A DNA stretch of 64,000 nt from assembly GCF_030247185.1 (NCBI RefSeq), contig NC_080572.1, positions 129,520,405 to 129,584,404 on the forward strand, read 5' to 3'. Positions 23,871-33,519 of this stretch are shown here, one piece after another (the first letter of the stretch is position 1; every line of letters begins with the position of its first letter). The notes below the pieces were generated by a model. That model worked only from the letters and a program-made list of their open reading frames with translations. It had not been told where the DNA came from and did not search any database. The stretch is from Malaya genurostris (lineage: Eukaryota; Arthropoda; Insecta; Diptera; Culicidae). A program made the position numbers and the translations under genes.

Positions 23871-24235
23871 ACTCGTATGTATCAAAGTTTTAACTCGTTG
23901 AAAACAAAACACAGAATAGAGCTGCGACCTGAGCGCTTGAGGTTTTGTCGTGAATACGACTTATTTTACTATGGGGCGCCTTTTCAAAATTTACCCTCTG
24001 AGAGAGTGATAAGTTTTTGATCGTGGGATATTCTAACGAATCAACATAATTTTTGCTACATGCCATCTTCCGATGGCGATTCACTCTCTCAGAGGGTAAA
24101 TTTTGAAAAGGCGCCCCATAGTAAAATAAGTCGTATTCACGACAAAACCTCAAACGCTCAGGTCGCAGTTCTATTCTGTGTTTTGTTTTCAACGAGGTAA
24201 AACTTTGATACATACGAGTGAATTGGAGAAGATGC
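23855..24235. repeat. 155-bp inverted repeat (fold-back) with 71-bp loop
   Basis: Left arm 23855-24009, right arm 24081-24235, equal length with about three mismatches and no gaps. The arms contain the R1 start (GTCGTGAATACGA) and the module cgacctgagcg-tttgagg seen at 25780, 31120 and 63720. The transcript would form a long hairpin. Confidence 0.95.
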
Positions 24236-24520
24236 ATGATGATCACAATTTGATGATAAAATTTTCAGTTGTGTGACATAATCTCAAATAGTTCAAAATT
24301 AAACTTTTCTGAAATGTTTGGTATAAATGAGTATCAAAGAGGATAATTCATAAGGCGCATTTGGCTTTCTCGTATTTTGAAAGTTTATAGCTCAGTGATC
24401 TGTGTTATATAATGTAACTACCAATAGAATCGAAAATTTTCAACTTGACGTGTATTGCAACAACATTGAAGATTTTCAATAGTACACTATTAAAAAACCT
24501 GTTTGATTTAACCTATGACA
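24236..24520 (+). repeat. R1 module continuation, copy 2
   Basis: Matches 8028-8310 closely, from gatcacaattt to the palindrome ttcaatagtacactatt, leading into the second histone promoter. Confidence 0.85.
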
Positions 24521-24525
24521 GCACC

Positions 24526-24578
24526 AGCCAATCAGAACGCGAGATGTCTGCATCTATGCAAGAGCATCCATATAAAAG
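24526..24578 (+). promoter_or_regulatory. Histone-type promoter, copy 2 (CCAAT and TATA)
   Basis: CCAAT at 24528-24532 and TATAAAAG at 24571-24578; the same 38-40 bp spacing as at 8323/8366. Confidence 0.65.
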
Positions 24579-24734
24579 TTGAGTGGATCATTTTCCTACC
24601 ATTTGCTGAGCAACTGTTCCTGAAACAAGACACACGAGAGCAACATCGAGGACCTATCGTCTCACTGTGATGTGAGAAATAGCGTCATTTAAGTTAAAGC
24701 AGTTACTATGAACGCACGAGACATCGTCAGCACG

Positions 24735-24827
24735 ATGACACCGAAAACCGGTAGAAAGGCAGCCAAAAAGTCCAGCAAGCCCCATTCAAAGCACTTTTCA
24801 GTGCTAAAGATCATCCTAAAGAACTAA
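24735..24827 (+). CDS. Mini-H2B reading frame fused to a histone stem-loop, unit 1
   Basis: A 30-codon frame starts MTPKTGRKAAKKSSK, close to the N-terminal tail of insect H2B, and then reads through the histone 3' stem-loop (24790-24805) to a TAA. The histone fold is absent. A CCAAT/TATA promoter lies 157 bp upstream of the ATG (TATA end to start). Promoter, start codon, tail and 3'-processing signal are therefore all present in under 300 bp. A short basic peptide could be made, but it may simply be a deletion pseudogene amplified with its repeat. Confidence 0.6.
   Translation: MTPKTGRKAAKKSSKPHSKHFSVLKIILKN
24790..24805 (+). promoter_or_regulatory. Histone 3' stem-loop, unit 1
   Basis: AGCACT-TTTC-AGTGCT: a perfect 6-bp stem with the TTTC loop, preceded by CAA and followed 10 bp later by the purine-rich tcctaaagaa, like a histone downstream element. 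Confidence 0.8.
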
Positions 24828-24977
24828 TTGAATTTTGTCGCTTTCCTACCATTTTCTGAGCAACTGTTACCGAAACAAGATACACACGAGAATCATCTCA
24901 GATCTCAATCATTTAAGTTAAAGCAGTTACTTTAAGTTAAAGCAGTTACTCTGAACGCACGAGACACCGTCAGCACG

Positions 24978-25070
24978 ATGACACCGAAAACCGGTAGAAA
25001 GGCAGCCAAAAAGTCCAGCATGGCCCATTCAAAGCACTTTTCAGTGCTAAAGATCATCCTAAAGAACTAA
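24978..25070 (+). CDS. Mini-H2B reading frame, unit 2 (tandem duplicate)
   Basis: Same 30-codon structure as unit 1, displaced by 243 bp as part of a tandem duplication; one residue differs after the SSK (Ala-type codon here, Pro-type in unit 1: ATGGCC versus AGCCCC context). The stem-loop is retained at 25033-25048. The leader word gttaaagcagttact is itself doubled just upstream. Confidence 0.6.
   Translation: MTPKTGRKAAKKSSMAHSKHFSVLKIILKN
25033..25048 (+). promoter_or_regulatory. Histone 3' stem-loop, unit 2
   Basis: Identical to the stem-loop at 24790-24805. Confidence 0.8.
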
Positions 25071-25177
25071 TTGAATTTTGTCGCTTTCCTACTATTTTCT
25101 GAGCAACTGTTACCGAAACAAGACACACACGAGAATCATCTCAGATCTCAATATTTCCTACCAAAAAATTCATTAAG

Positions 25178-25340
25178 ATGGAAATTAAAATAACTTGTAC
25201 CGTCACTAACACATTCAATTACGAACGGCAATGCGAAAGCGAAAGTGATGATGTTGAACACGTCTTTATACTAGTATGGGGTCGTGTGAAAATATGCCAT
25301 GCGAAACAGGATTGCCATATATACAGGTTAATCTGTATCT
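25178..25340 (+). repeat. R2 module, copy 2 of the composite
   Basis: Matches 8618-8760 and 9655-9790, ending acaggttaatctgta. Confidence 0.85.
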
Positions 25341-25349
25341 TATTTATAC

Positions 25350-25475
25350 ATACATATTGCACAATTCATACAATTAATCAACTAACTGATATTCGGAAAA
25401 GTGATGGGAGCGTGTCAGTTTTTTCGTATTCACGACATCCAGTTATGTCTCTGACATTACCCACCCGCTTTTTTA
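25350..25475 (-). repeat. R3 dispersed repeat
   Basis: Nearly identical to 10165-10290, including TCGTATTCACGAC at 25424-25436. Confidence 0.8.
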
Positions 25476-25779
25476 ACCACACAGATGGTGCATTCTCTGA
25501 CGCTGCTGGTTGAATGTGTCTTCTCGCTTCGACGACCGGAAAGCAAATGAGCTTAGCGACCATATTATTTTTTACATTAAATATTTTATTTACAATCCAT
25601 TTTTTGTCAACATTTATATACAGTGGCTACAATATTTTAGTGATACAGTTTATAACTTTACATCTATGGTATTATCTGCTTAGTCTATGTTTTAATTTTA
25701 TTTCTTATTGTTTCAGTCCTGCATTGTAAGTGAGGTAGTTATTTCATGTTTGGATTTATATCCTTGAAATTGGAGAGAG

Positions 25780-25930
25780 CTGCAACCTGAGCGTTTGAGT
25801 TTTTTAACCACGCAGAAAGTGCACTCTCCGACACTGCTGGTTGAATGAGTTTTCTCGCCCCGATCCCTGCTTCCATCCAACGCACAAGAAGAAATGATTG
25901 ATTTTCATTCATTCATTAAATATTTTATTT
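25780..25930. repeat. 'cctgagcgtttgag' repeat unit
   Basis: Carries cctgagcgtttgag, taaccacgcagaa and cgctgctggtt-like words that recur in 31120-31380 and, more weakly, 63700-64000. Confidence 0.65.
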
Positions 25931-26033
25931 ATTATCCACGCTTGTCACACTTGCTGCCTTTTTTGCACCCGGACGACGGTTTTGAGGCACTCAAGCATCC
26001 GATTATCTACTGGGCGAGTGCAACAACCCTAAT

Positions 26034-26250
26034 TTTATCATAGATCAAGATCAGGCCGAAATCATATCAAAAGTTCTTCCAAAAGCATAATTCGCTATAC
26101 CTTAGCTAGTAAAAACAGTATCACTGAACGTGGATAAAATATTCAGACAAATTAATTCATGATGTACCCAACCACACGATCGCGCGGCAATCGCCTACAT
26201 CATAGCAATCAAAACATGTATATTGAGTATATGTAGAGGTTAATTAACCC
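26034..26250 (+). repeat. Dispersed repeat, paired with 56436-56725
   Basis: From ttttatcatagatcaagatc to gtagaggttaatta it matches 56436-56725. The other copy has ~80 extra bp after ccttagctagta. Confidence 0.75.
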
Positions 26251-26782
26251 AAGAATGTCCAGTATGGTTAATTTAGAACACCTTTACGTAAAACGAAAGA
26301 AATAAACTTTTTGCATTCAAGAGATAGCAGTGAATTCCGCATATATATGAAGTTGAAATATATACATTTTTTGGTTAGACAGCAGTATTTTAGGTAAAAA
26401 AGGGCCCTTTTTGAATCTATTGGGGCTTCTTAATTCAACTGTTGAGGGTGCTGGTCCATGGGCGACCGGGTAACACCGTAATGAAACCTGGACACCAGCG
26501 TTCGTGAAAAAGCAGAAATTAAGACTTAAAGCAAAGTTTAGTGAAACTAACATAATATCAGATAGGTGTTAGGTCAGGCACAGAGTTTTGTGCTTTAGGA
26601 AAGTTATTGTGTTATAGTGTAAATTTATTGAAAGAGAAGTAAATATAAGTGCGGTGAACAGTTAGAAAACGCTTCGTTAATTATATAGATGATATTTCGC
26701 GACATTGTATAAAATACTCCTCTCGCCGTTCAGGTTGGTTACTGCATAAGGTGATAGCGGTATTTTTTTAAAAGAACATTTT

Positions 26783-26880
26783 GTCGTGAATACGACCTAC
26801 TTTACTATGGGGCGCCTTTTCAAAATTCACCCCGTACAAGAATGAGTAGAACTTAATCGTGAATATCACTTGTTGAACTT
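26783..26880 (+). repeat. Short R1 variant
   Basis: GTCGTGAATACGA followed by tttactatggggcgcc; downstream part matches (inverted) 31600-31704 rather than the long R1. Confidence 0.75.
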
Positions 26881-27303
26881 AACTCAACAGCAAAAGTTTT
26901 TTTAAAAGCTTTCGGGAACTGATTTTTGGATTGATTTCTGTAAATGAATTCTAAAACTGAATTCCAAAACTATTCTGGTCCACCTGAATGCTGAATTTAA
27001 TTTCAGGTCTCGAGCTTCCATGCAGGAACTGAACTCGGGAATTGGATTCTGGAACTAGATTTCGGAACTTTATTCAGTTTCGTAATTCGAATTAAGAATT
27101 CAATTCAAGAACTAAATTGCAACTGAATTTTGAGCCTATTTCGTTCTTGAACTCAGGTCCGGTTCCTGAATTCTATACAATGGTTCTTTTTAGAAGTATG
27201 AATATATTCTAAAAGAACTATTCGAAGATTTCCTACCATGTAAATCTACAAATTGCATTCTCGCGTTTCATACCTGGGCAGGTATGAAATGTATTGATAG
27301 ACG

Positions 27304-28330
27304 GTGACGATATCGAGGTGGTTGACGACTTCGTGTATTTGGGCTTACTGGTGACCGCCGATAATGACACCAGCAGAGAAATTCATAGACGTATTTTGGC
27401 AGGGAATCGTGCCTACTTTGGACTCTGAAAAACCCTCCGATCGAGAAAAGTACGCCACCGCACGAAATTGACCATCTACAAAACGCTAATTAGACCGGTT
27501 GTTCTCTATGGCCACGAGACCTGGACTATGTTGGTAGAGGACCAACGCGCCCTCAGTGTTTTCGAAAGAAAGGTACTGAGTAGAGATGGGCAATTCGTTC
27601 GCGAACGGTTCAAAAGAACTAGTTCGTTTGAAAGAATGAACGAGCTATAGTTCTTTTTTCGAGAACGGTAGTTTTTCAGTTCAAAGTCGCGGAATGTTTT
27701 TTTTTTGTTTTTTGAGTCCGCTTTTTTCAAGAGCGATACTAATAAGAAAGTTTCATCGCGAAACCTCAGTTCTACTTCGAGGGACCTTTTTTTTTTTGCT
27801 CACTTAAGCTTACAAAAGTAAGTTCTCGTTTAGTCTTTGAACAAACAAACCAACTATGAATAGAACGAACGAACGGCTCTGGAGAACTAGTTCTTTCAAC
27901 AGAACTCTGCATCACTGAACGGTTCTTTGAAATGAACTGTTTTGCCCATCTCTAGTACTGAGGACCATCTATGGCGGAGTGCAGATGGAAGATGGAACGT
28001 GGAGACGGCGTATGAATCACGAATTGCAACTGCTGCTAGGAGAACCACCTATCGTACGGACAGCTAAAATCGGACGTCTACGATGGGCTGGGCATGTCAT
28101 AAGGATGTCGGACGACAGCCCAGTGAAAATGGTTCTTGAAACTAATCCGAATGGCACAAGAAGAAGAGGAGCGCAGCGAGCAAGGTGGATCGATCAAGTG
28201 GAGGGTGATCTCAGAATCATCCGTGCCTTGAGTGGCTGGCGACGAGCAGCCATGGACCGAGTTATGTGGAGACGTATGCTTGATACAGCAAAGGACACCC
28301 CAGGCCTATAGCTGTTAGGTAAGGTAAGTA
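27304..28330 (+). pseudogene. 5'-truncated RTE-like LINE 3' end
   Basis: Encodes the C-terminal part of an RTE-type ORF2: DDFVYLGLLVTAD, LTIYKTLIRPVVLYG, HETWTM, then, after a nested MITE, RTIYGGVQMEDG, RRMNHEL, GRLRWAGHVIRM and the end at a TAG near 28310. A TGA interrupts after AYFGL. The insertion ends in short GTAA-type repeats typical of RTE tails and is bounded by a 14-bp duplication, AGGTATGAAATGTA, at 27290-27303 and 28331-28344. Confidence 0.88.
27581..27954. mobile_element. hAT MITE, 374 bp, inside the RTE copy
   Basis: Terminal inverted repeats TAGAGATGGGCAA and TTGCCCATCTCTA (with one spacing difference) and a perfect 8-bp duplication GTACTGAG at 27573-27580 and 27955-27962, the hAT signature. 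Removing the element and one duplication restores the LINE frame across VLRTIYGG. The interior is rich in gaacgaac-type words and codes for nothing. Confidence 0.95.
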
Positions 28331-28344
28331 AGGTATGAAATGTA

Positions 28345-28866
28345 AAAATTGGCACGATTAATGTATTCTAGCCAGCGCAGTTAACTTTTAATATCAGTAA
28401 ATCGTGGTATTGAGGATTTTTTTGATATTTTCTTCAATTGAAATTATTGTAATTCGTTACCGTGTGTACTTCTGCAGGCGAACATTTTTTTACCCTCTTA
28501 CTAAATTGTGTGCTAAAATAAGTGTGACAATATATCAATCGATAAATTGACAAAACGCTCAAACGCAGCAGATGCAACCAAGTGCATATCGACAATAATA
28601 TCATTGGGTAGCTATTGCACTTAACGCGCGCGCGAATGTAATAAAAAAACAGACAAATGTGTCTCGGATGTTCGACATTCGCTTATTCTTCGGCAATGAT
28701 TTTTTATTTATATTTTGCAATAAGCAAAATATCGGAACAATTAATTTTGAAATTTAAAACTGTGGTAACCATGGTCAACATTTCGGTCTACGATTATTTG
28801 TACAACATATCAAATTGACTATTGATTGACAAGCATTTCGAAATTCCAATCAAAATATTAAATAAA
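28345..28866. other. AT-rich intronic sequence without recognised features
   Basis: No coding or repeat evidence seen. Confidence 0.4.
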
Positions 28867-29260
28867 GTTTATGTGAATCAGTCGGTGTTGAACAGTCGTT
28901 CGCACCGCACGCTCTTGGCTCCTGGAAATTTCTGGCTACCTAGAGTTTAATTGTTTCAAGGCTTCAGTCTTTTTCAAGGTTACCTGAATCACTACCAGTC
29001 TTTTTAAAGACTAATAATTAGTCAACCATTCTCAAGGCTATACAAAGAGTGATATTCTAATATAATCAGTCTTTTTCAAGACTAAGGAATTAATCAGAAT
29101 TTTTTAAGGCTAGCTATTCAAAGAACTATTCTTCGAACTAATCAGTTTTTATTAAGACTACCACAAAATCAGTCTTTATCAAGACTTTTCCAATCTAGGA
29201 GTCTAATCGATGACTAATCTAGCCTAGTTTATTTAATTTCAAATTTCATTCATTTCAGAA

Positions 29261-29756
29261 ATATCTGCGTCCAACCGGAAAGGTCACAATCCATTATTCA
29301 ACATTTTTCTAATAACATTCACCATCTTATAGAATCTGAATGTAAAAATAAAAGACAACGAACGGATTTCCCTTCCGTTGATTCTATGCCGTTTAACAAT
29401 ATTTACGAGATTCGTCCTGAATCCGATTGTAGCGACAAAGAAAAATTCAAAAATGGACGCTTGTCGTACTGGGAAGGAACAACAATCTATGCCACCAGTG
29501 ACTGTGATAATTTTCGACTTCAAAGCATTCCGTGCTGAGCTTTCTACTTTTCTCCAGGAAGTAAAAGTCTCATTTCAAATCGGACGAAGAGGAGAATGTC
29601 AAGTCTTGGTTGATGAATTGGAAGATTATGAACGTCTTATCCGATATTTGTCCGAGAAACTTCATAAATTTTATTCATATGATATAAAATCAGACAGACT
29701 CTTCAAGGCTGTCTTGAAAGGCTTATCAAATGATCAAAGTACTGATGAAATAAAAA
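29261..29756 (+). pseudogene. Copy A gag-like ORF1, N-terminal part
   Basis: Matches 32029-32585 of copy B (SNRKG, then IQHFSNNIH, MDACRTGKEQQSMPP, then FKAVLKGLSNDQS-type sequence). The initiator ATG is mutated, ~45 bp after the first codons are missing, and the frame shifts near 29440. It ends at the composite insertion at 29757. Confidence 0.88.
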
Positions 29757-31704
29757 GGCGGGTGGGTAATGTCAGAGACATAACTGGATGTCGTGAATAC
29801 GAAAACAACTGACATGTTCCTTAACACTTCCGAATATCAATTGTATGAATTATGCACGCATTCCCCTTTTTCACATTTTTCTCAAAAACAAAGAAAGCTT
29901 CACTTGATCTCGATTACTGTGAATTTCACACAGCGAAAAGTGCACAAATCTAAGCAAACTGTTCTTGATTTGCAGTAATCTGAGGATATTTCCCTACGAT
30001 TTGCGAACAACAAATCCTAATAGTTCTTTAGAAAAATTTTAGAGCCATTAGAACGGCTGATATTGTGCTCCACCGTTGTTTTTTTCCCAATGCTAATGAC
30101 TGGCAGCTGTGACGTAATCACTCTTGTCGAAAGCGTGCAGACGACACAAAACACATTTGCTCGCAGTGGCGATTGAATCCAAACTGATTGAATTTTTGTT
30201 AAGAGATTTCCTTTTATGTGATTTCGTTTGTAGCTTTCTCACTAATGGGCGGTCCTAACGGCTACAAAAATAGCCGCATACAGAATCTTATTGTCGATTA
30301 TTTCATTTCGGATTTGCATAATTTATTGAAAGAAACTATCAATATGCTGTAGGGATTCGTTTCTAGCATTCACAAGGACCAAATTGAGGAACTCACTGCG
30401 ATATTCACCACTTTTCGGAACATTTTTCCCGGACGATTTGTTGTACAGCAGCAGATATTTTGTTCTCTTCCTTAGAACGCGTTCTGACATGGTGTTGACA
30501 TGGAGCAAATGAGACAGGTTTTTCAATAGTGTACTATTGAAATACTTCAATGCTTTTGCTATACACGTTTAAATTGAAAAATTTCGATTCTATTGGTAGT
30601 TAGATTATATAAATCCTTTCACAGATCACTGAGCTATGAGCTTTAAAAATACGAGAAAGGCAAACGCGCCTTATGAATTATCCTTTTTGATACTCGTTTA
30701 TACCAAACATTTCAGAAAAGTTTAATTTTGAATTATTTGAGAATATGTCATAAAACTGAAAATTTTATCATAAAATTGTGATCATATTTCCATGTCGGCA
30801 TGTCGCAAGAATTATGTTGATTCATTAGATACAACAATAGATATTCACGATCAAAAACTTATCACTCTCTCAGAGGCTAAATTTTGAAAAGGCACCCCAT
30901 AGTAAAGTAAGTCGACAAAAATGGGTTGTATAGAGGTACAGTAAAGTAAATTCCGCATAATTCTTTAGGAGTATTATTATGGTTTTAAGAAGAACCGAAT
31001 AGAAGTCTGGAATAGAGAACTGGACCCTGAGTTCAAGACCTATATTTAGATCCAATAACAGACTCAGAATCCAGTTTCAGTCGCTGCTGGTTCTCGCCTT
31101 GATGGCCAGCAAGCGAATGCGAGATGCGACCGGAGCGTTTGAGGTTTTAACCACGCAGAAGGTGCATTCTCCGTCGCTGCTGGTTAACTCCCGCTGCTGT
31201 TGCTGGTTAAGGTCCTCTCGCCTCGATGGCCAGCAAGCGAATGAGAGATGCGACCTGAGCGTTTGAGGTTTTAACCACGCAGAAGGTGCATTCTCCGTCG
31301 CTGCTGGTTGATGATTCCACTCCCACGACGTCTGCTTCCATCGAACGCACGAAAAGAAATGATCGATTTTCGACCACGGTTCCCCTTTTATACGCATTCA
31401 GTTGAAGATATGTGCCTGACTACCTCAAAATCGTCGTCCTTGCGCGAAAAACCCAAGCGAAAGTAAAGAGTTTTCCGCGTTGTTTCCAAATTTTAAGAAA
31501 ACTTAATTTTTGACTTGTTTGTGGTTATCACACACTGTTCAAAATATTATCCTGAATTCCTGATCATATTTTTGATGAAATGGTGAAAGAATTATGTTGC
31601 TACCATTAATACAAGTCGAGATATTCACGATTAAGTTCTGCCCATTCTTCCATATGGCTAATTTTGAAAAGGCGCCCCATAGTAAAGTAAGTCGTATTCA
31701 CGAC
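29757..31704. mobile_element. Composite insertion of R3, R1 and promoter-like repeats in copy A
   Basis: Interrupts copy A between gatgaaataaaaa and aaaaaatgaac, probably with an A-run duplication. The left end is R3 with GTCGTGAATACGA at 29790-29802; the right end is a short inverted R1 with the same word inverted at 31692-31704. Inside are an inverted long R1 (30515-30912) and two near-identical units with gacctgagcgtttgagg (31120-31310). A minus-strand TATAAAAGGGG lies at 31384-31394. A 75-codon minus-strand frame at 30323-30550 (basic, no family recognised) abuts R1. It may be a stack of several insertions. Confidence 0.65.
31384..31394 (-). promoter_or_regulatory. TATA-box-like element in the composite
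   Basis: Minus strand TATAAAAGGGG, with an open 106-codon frame from 31397 down to 31077 overlapping it; no known protein was recognised. It could be another histone-type promoter piece. Confidence 0.35.
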
Positions 31705-32028
31705 AAAAAATGAACTAAATGAATTGCTTGGTTCAGTCGGTGTTGAACAGTCGTTCGCACCGCACGCGTATAGCTCTTGGCTCCTGGAATTTTTTTCTGG
31801 CTACCTAGAGTTTCATTGATTCAAGGCTTCAGTCTTTTTCAAGGCTACCTGAATCACTAACTAAGTGACTAAGTGATACAAAGAGTGATATTAGAGTGAC
31901 TAAGTGATACAAAGAGTGATATTAGAGTGACTAAGAAATTAATCAGCCTTTTTTAAGGCTAGCTAGGAGTCTAATCGAAGACTAATTTAGCCTAGTTAAT
32001 TTAATTTAAAATTTCATTAATTTCAAAA

Positions 32029-33519
32029 ATGCCTGCGTCCAACCGGAAAGGCAACAAGCCTAAGGCTAAAAATAATTCAATACGGAATAAATCACAATCC
32101 GTTATTCAACATTTTTCTAATAACATTCACGATCTTATAGAATCTGAATGTAAAAATAAAAGACAACGGACGGATTTCCCTTCCGTTGATCCTATGCCGT
32201 CTAACAATATTTACGAGATTCTTCCTGAATCCGATTGTAGCGACATAGAAGAAAATTCTTCAAAAATTCCCAAAATGGACGCTTGTCGTTCTGGGAAGAA
32301 ACATCAATCTATGCCACCAGTGACGGTGATGATTTCCGACTTCAAAGCATTCCGTACTGAGCTTTCTACTTTTCTCCCGGAAGTAAAAGTCTCATTTCAA
32401 ATCGGACGAAGAGGAGAATGTCGAGTCTTGGTGGATGGATTGGAAGATTACGAACGTCTTATTCGATATTTGTCCGAAAAACTTCATAAATTTTATTCAT
32501 ATGATATAAAATCAGACAGACCCTTCAAGGCTGTCTTGAAAGGATTATCAAATGATCAAAGTATTGATGAAATTAAAAATGAACTAAAAGAATTGCTTGG
32601 TTTTGCCCCTTCCCAAGTAATACTTATGAAAAAAAGAGCGAATGGTACTTCTAAACCACGCTCTGGAATTTCCCATGAACTTTACCTAATACACTTCAAT
32701 CGAAGTGATGTAAACAATTTGAAAACTTTAGAAAAAGTACGTTTCATTTCCCACATTAAAATTCATTGGGAACATTATAAACGGCATAATCGTATTGCAA
32801 ACTTAACGCAATGTCGTCGTTGCCAAGGCTTCGGTCATGGAACCAAAAATTGTCATATGGATATACGGTGTTTGAATTGTGGTAAATCGCATTCGAAAGA
32901 CGTTTGTCCAATGAATGAAACCACTGATAAATTTTCATGTTCAAATTGCAATGGAAATCATAAATCCAATTATTTGAAATGTCCTGTCAGGGAAAAAATT
33001 TTAAACGCTCGTTCGCTTAGACAACAAGTCAAATCAACGACCTTAAATTTACAGAACATACCTGAAAATTCTTCTAAGGCACCTGCCAATTCGTCTTCTA
33101 ACGAAAACAATTTATTGACAGGTAGATCGACCTCGTCATCATCTTCTTCTAATGTCAGTTATGCTGGTATATTAGGTAGAAATCTATCTCCTATTTCTTC
33201 TAATGTAAATAATCAAAACACAGGACCGCCTTGCAGTTCTTCTTCTAACGAAAACAATTTATTAATAGGTAGACCGGCCAAATCATCTTCTTCTAATGGC
33301 AGTCTACCTACAAATATTCCTTCAATGCCATTCGCTTCTTTAAATGAAGTCGATTTAGGCGATATAACTGAAAATAAAATGATCTACCTACAAGATCAAC
33401 TTTTTCAAATGATCATCCAAATGAATTCGACTTCATCACTTTTTGAAGCATTTCAAATCGGATGGAAATTTGCAAATAATATTATAATGAATTTAAAATT
33501 TAACAGTGATGTTAAATAA
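32029..33519 (+). CDS. LINE copy B ORF1, gag-like RNA-binding protein (496 aa)
   Basis: ORF1 proteins of Jockey-clade LINEs bind element RNA and form the ribonucleoprotein. The N-terminal 90 residues are basic and low-complexity. Residues ~95-230 match the conserved gag core (VKVSFQIGRRGECRVLVDGL, FKAVLKGLS, ELYLIHF). Three zinc knuckles follow at ~263-325: CRRCQGFGHGTKNC (CX2CX4HX4C), CLNCGKSHSKDVC (CX2CX3HX4C) and CSNCNGNHKSNYLKC (CX2CX3HX6C). The C-terminus is Ser/Asn-rich with two repeats of SSSNENNLL-GR. The start ATG follows a 295-bp leader beginning at the element's 5' end. The stop overlaps the ORF2 ATG by 11 nt, so ORF2 is probably translated by reinitiation. Confidence 0.95.
   Translation: MPASNRKGNKPKAKNNSIRNKSQSVIQHFSNNIHDLIESECKNKRQRTDFPSVDPMPSNNIYEILPESDCSDIEENSSKIPKMDACRSGKKHQSMPPVTVMISDFKAFRTELSTFLPEVKVSFQIGRRGECRVLVDGLEDYERLIRYLSEKLHKFYSYDIKSDRPFKAVLKGLSNDQSIDEIKNELKELLGFAPSQVILMKKRANGTSKPRSGISHELYLIHFNRSDVNNLKTLEKVRFISHIKIHWEHYKRHNRIANLTQCRRCQGFGHGTKNCHMDIRCLNCGKSHSKDVCPMNETTDKFSCSNCNGNHKSNYLKCPVREKILNARSLRQQVKSTTLNLQNIPENSSKAPANSSSNENNLLTGRSTSSSSSSNVSYAGILGRNLSPISSNVNNQNTGPPCSSSSNENNLLIGRPAKSSSSNGSLPTNIPSMPFASLNEVDLGDITENKMIYLQDQLFQMIIQMNSTSSLFEAFQIGWKFANNIIMNLKFNSDVK

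Noticed and set aside
23736..24246. Two proteins sharing the same ~50 residues on opposite strands
   Set aside because: Produced by the 155-bp inverted repeat; neither frame resembles a known protein.
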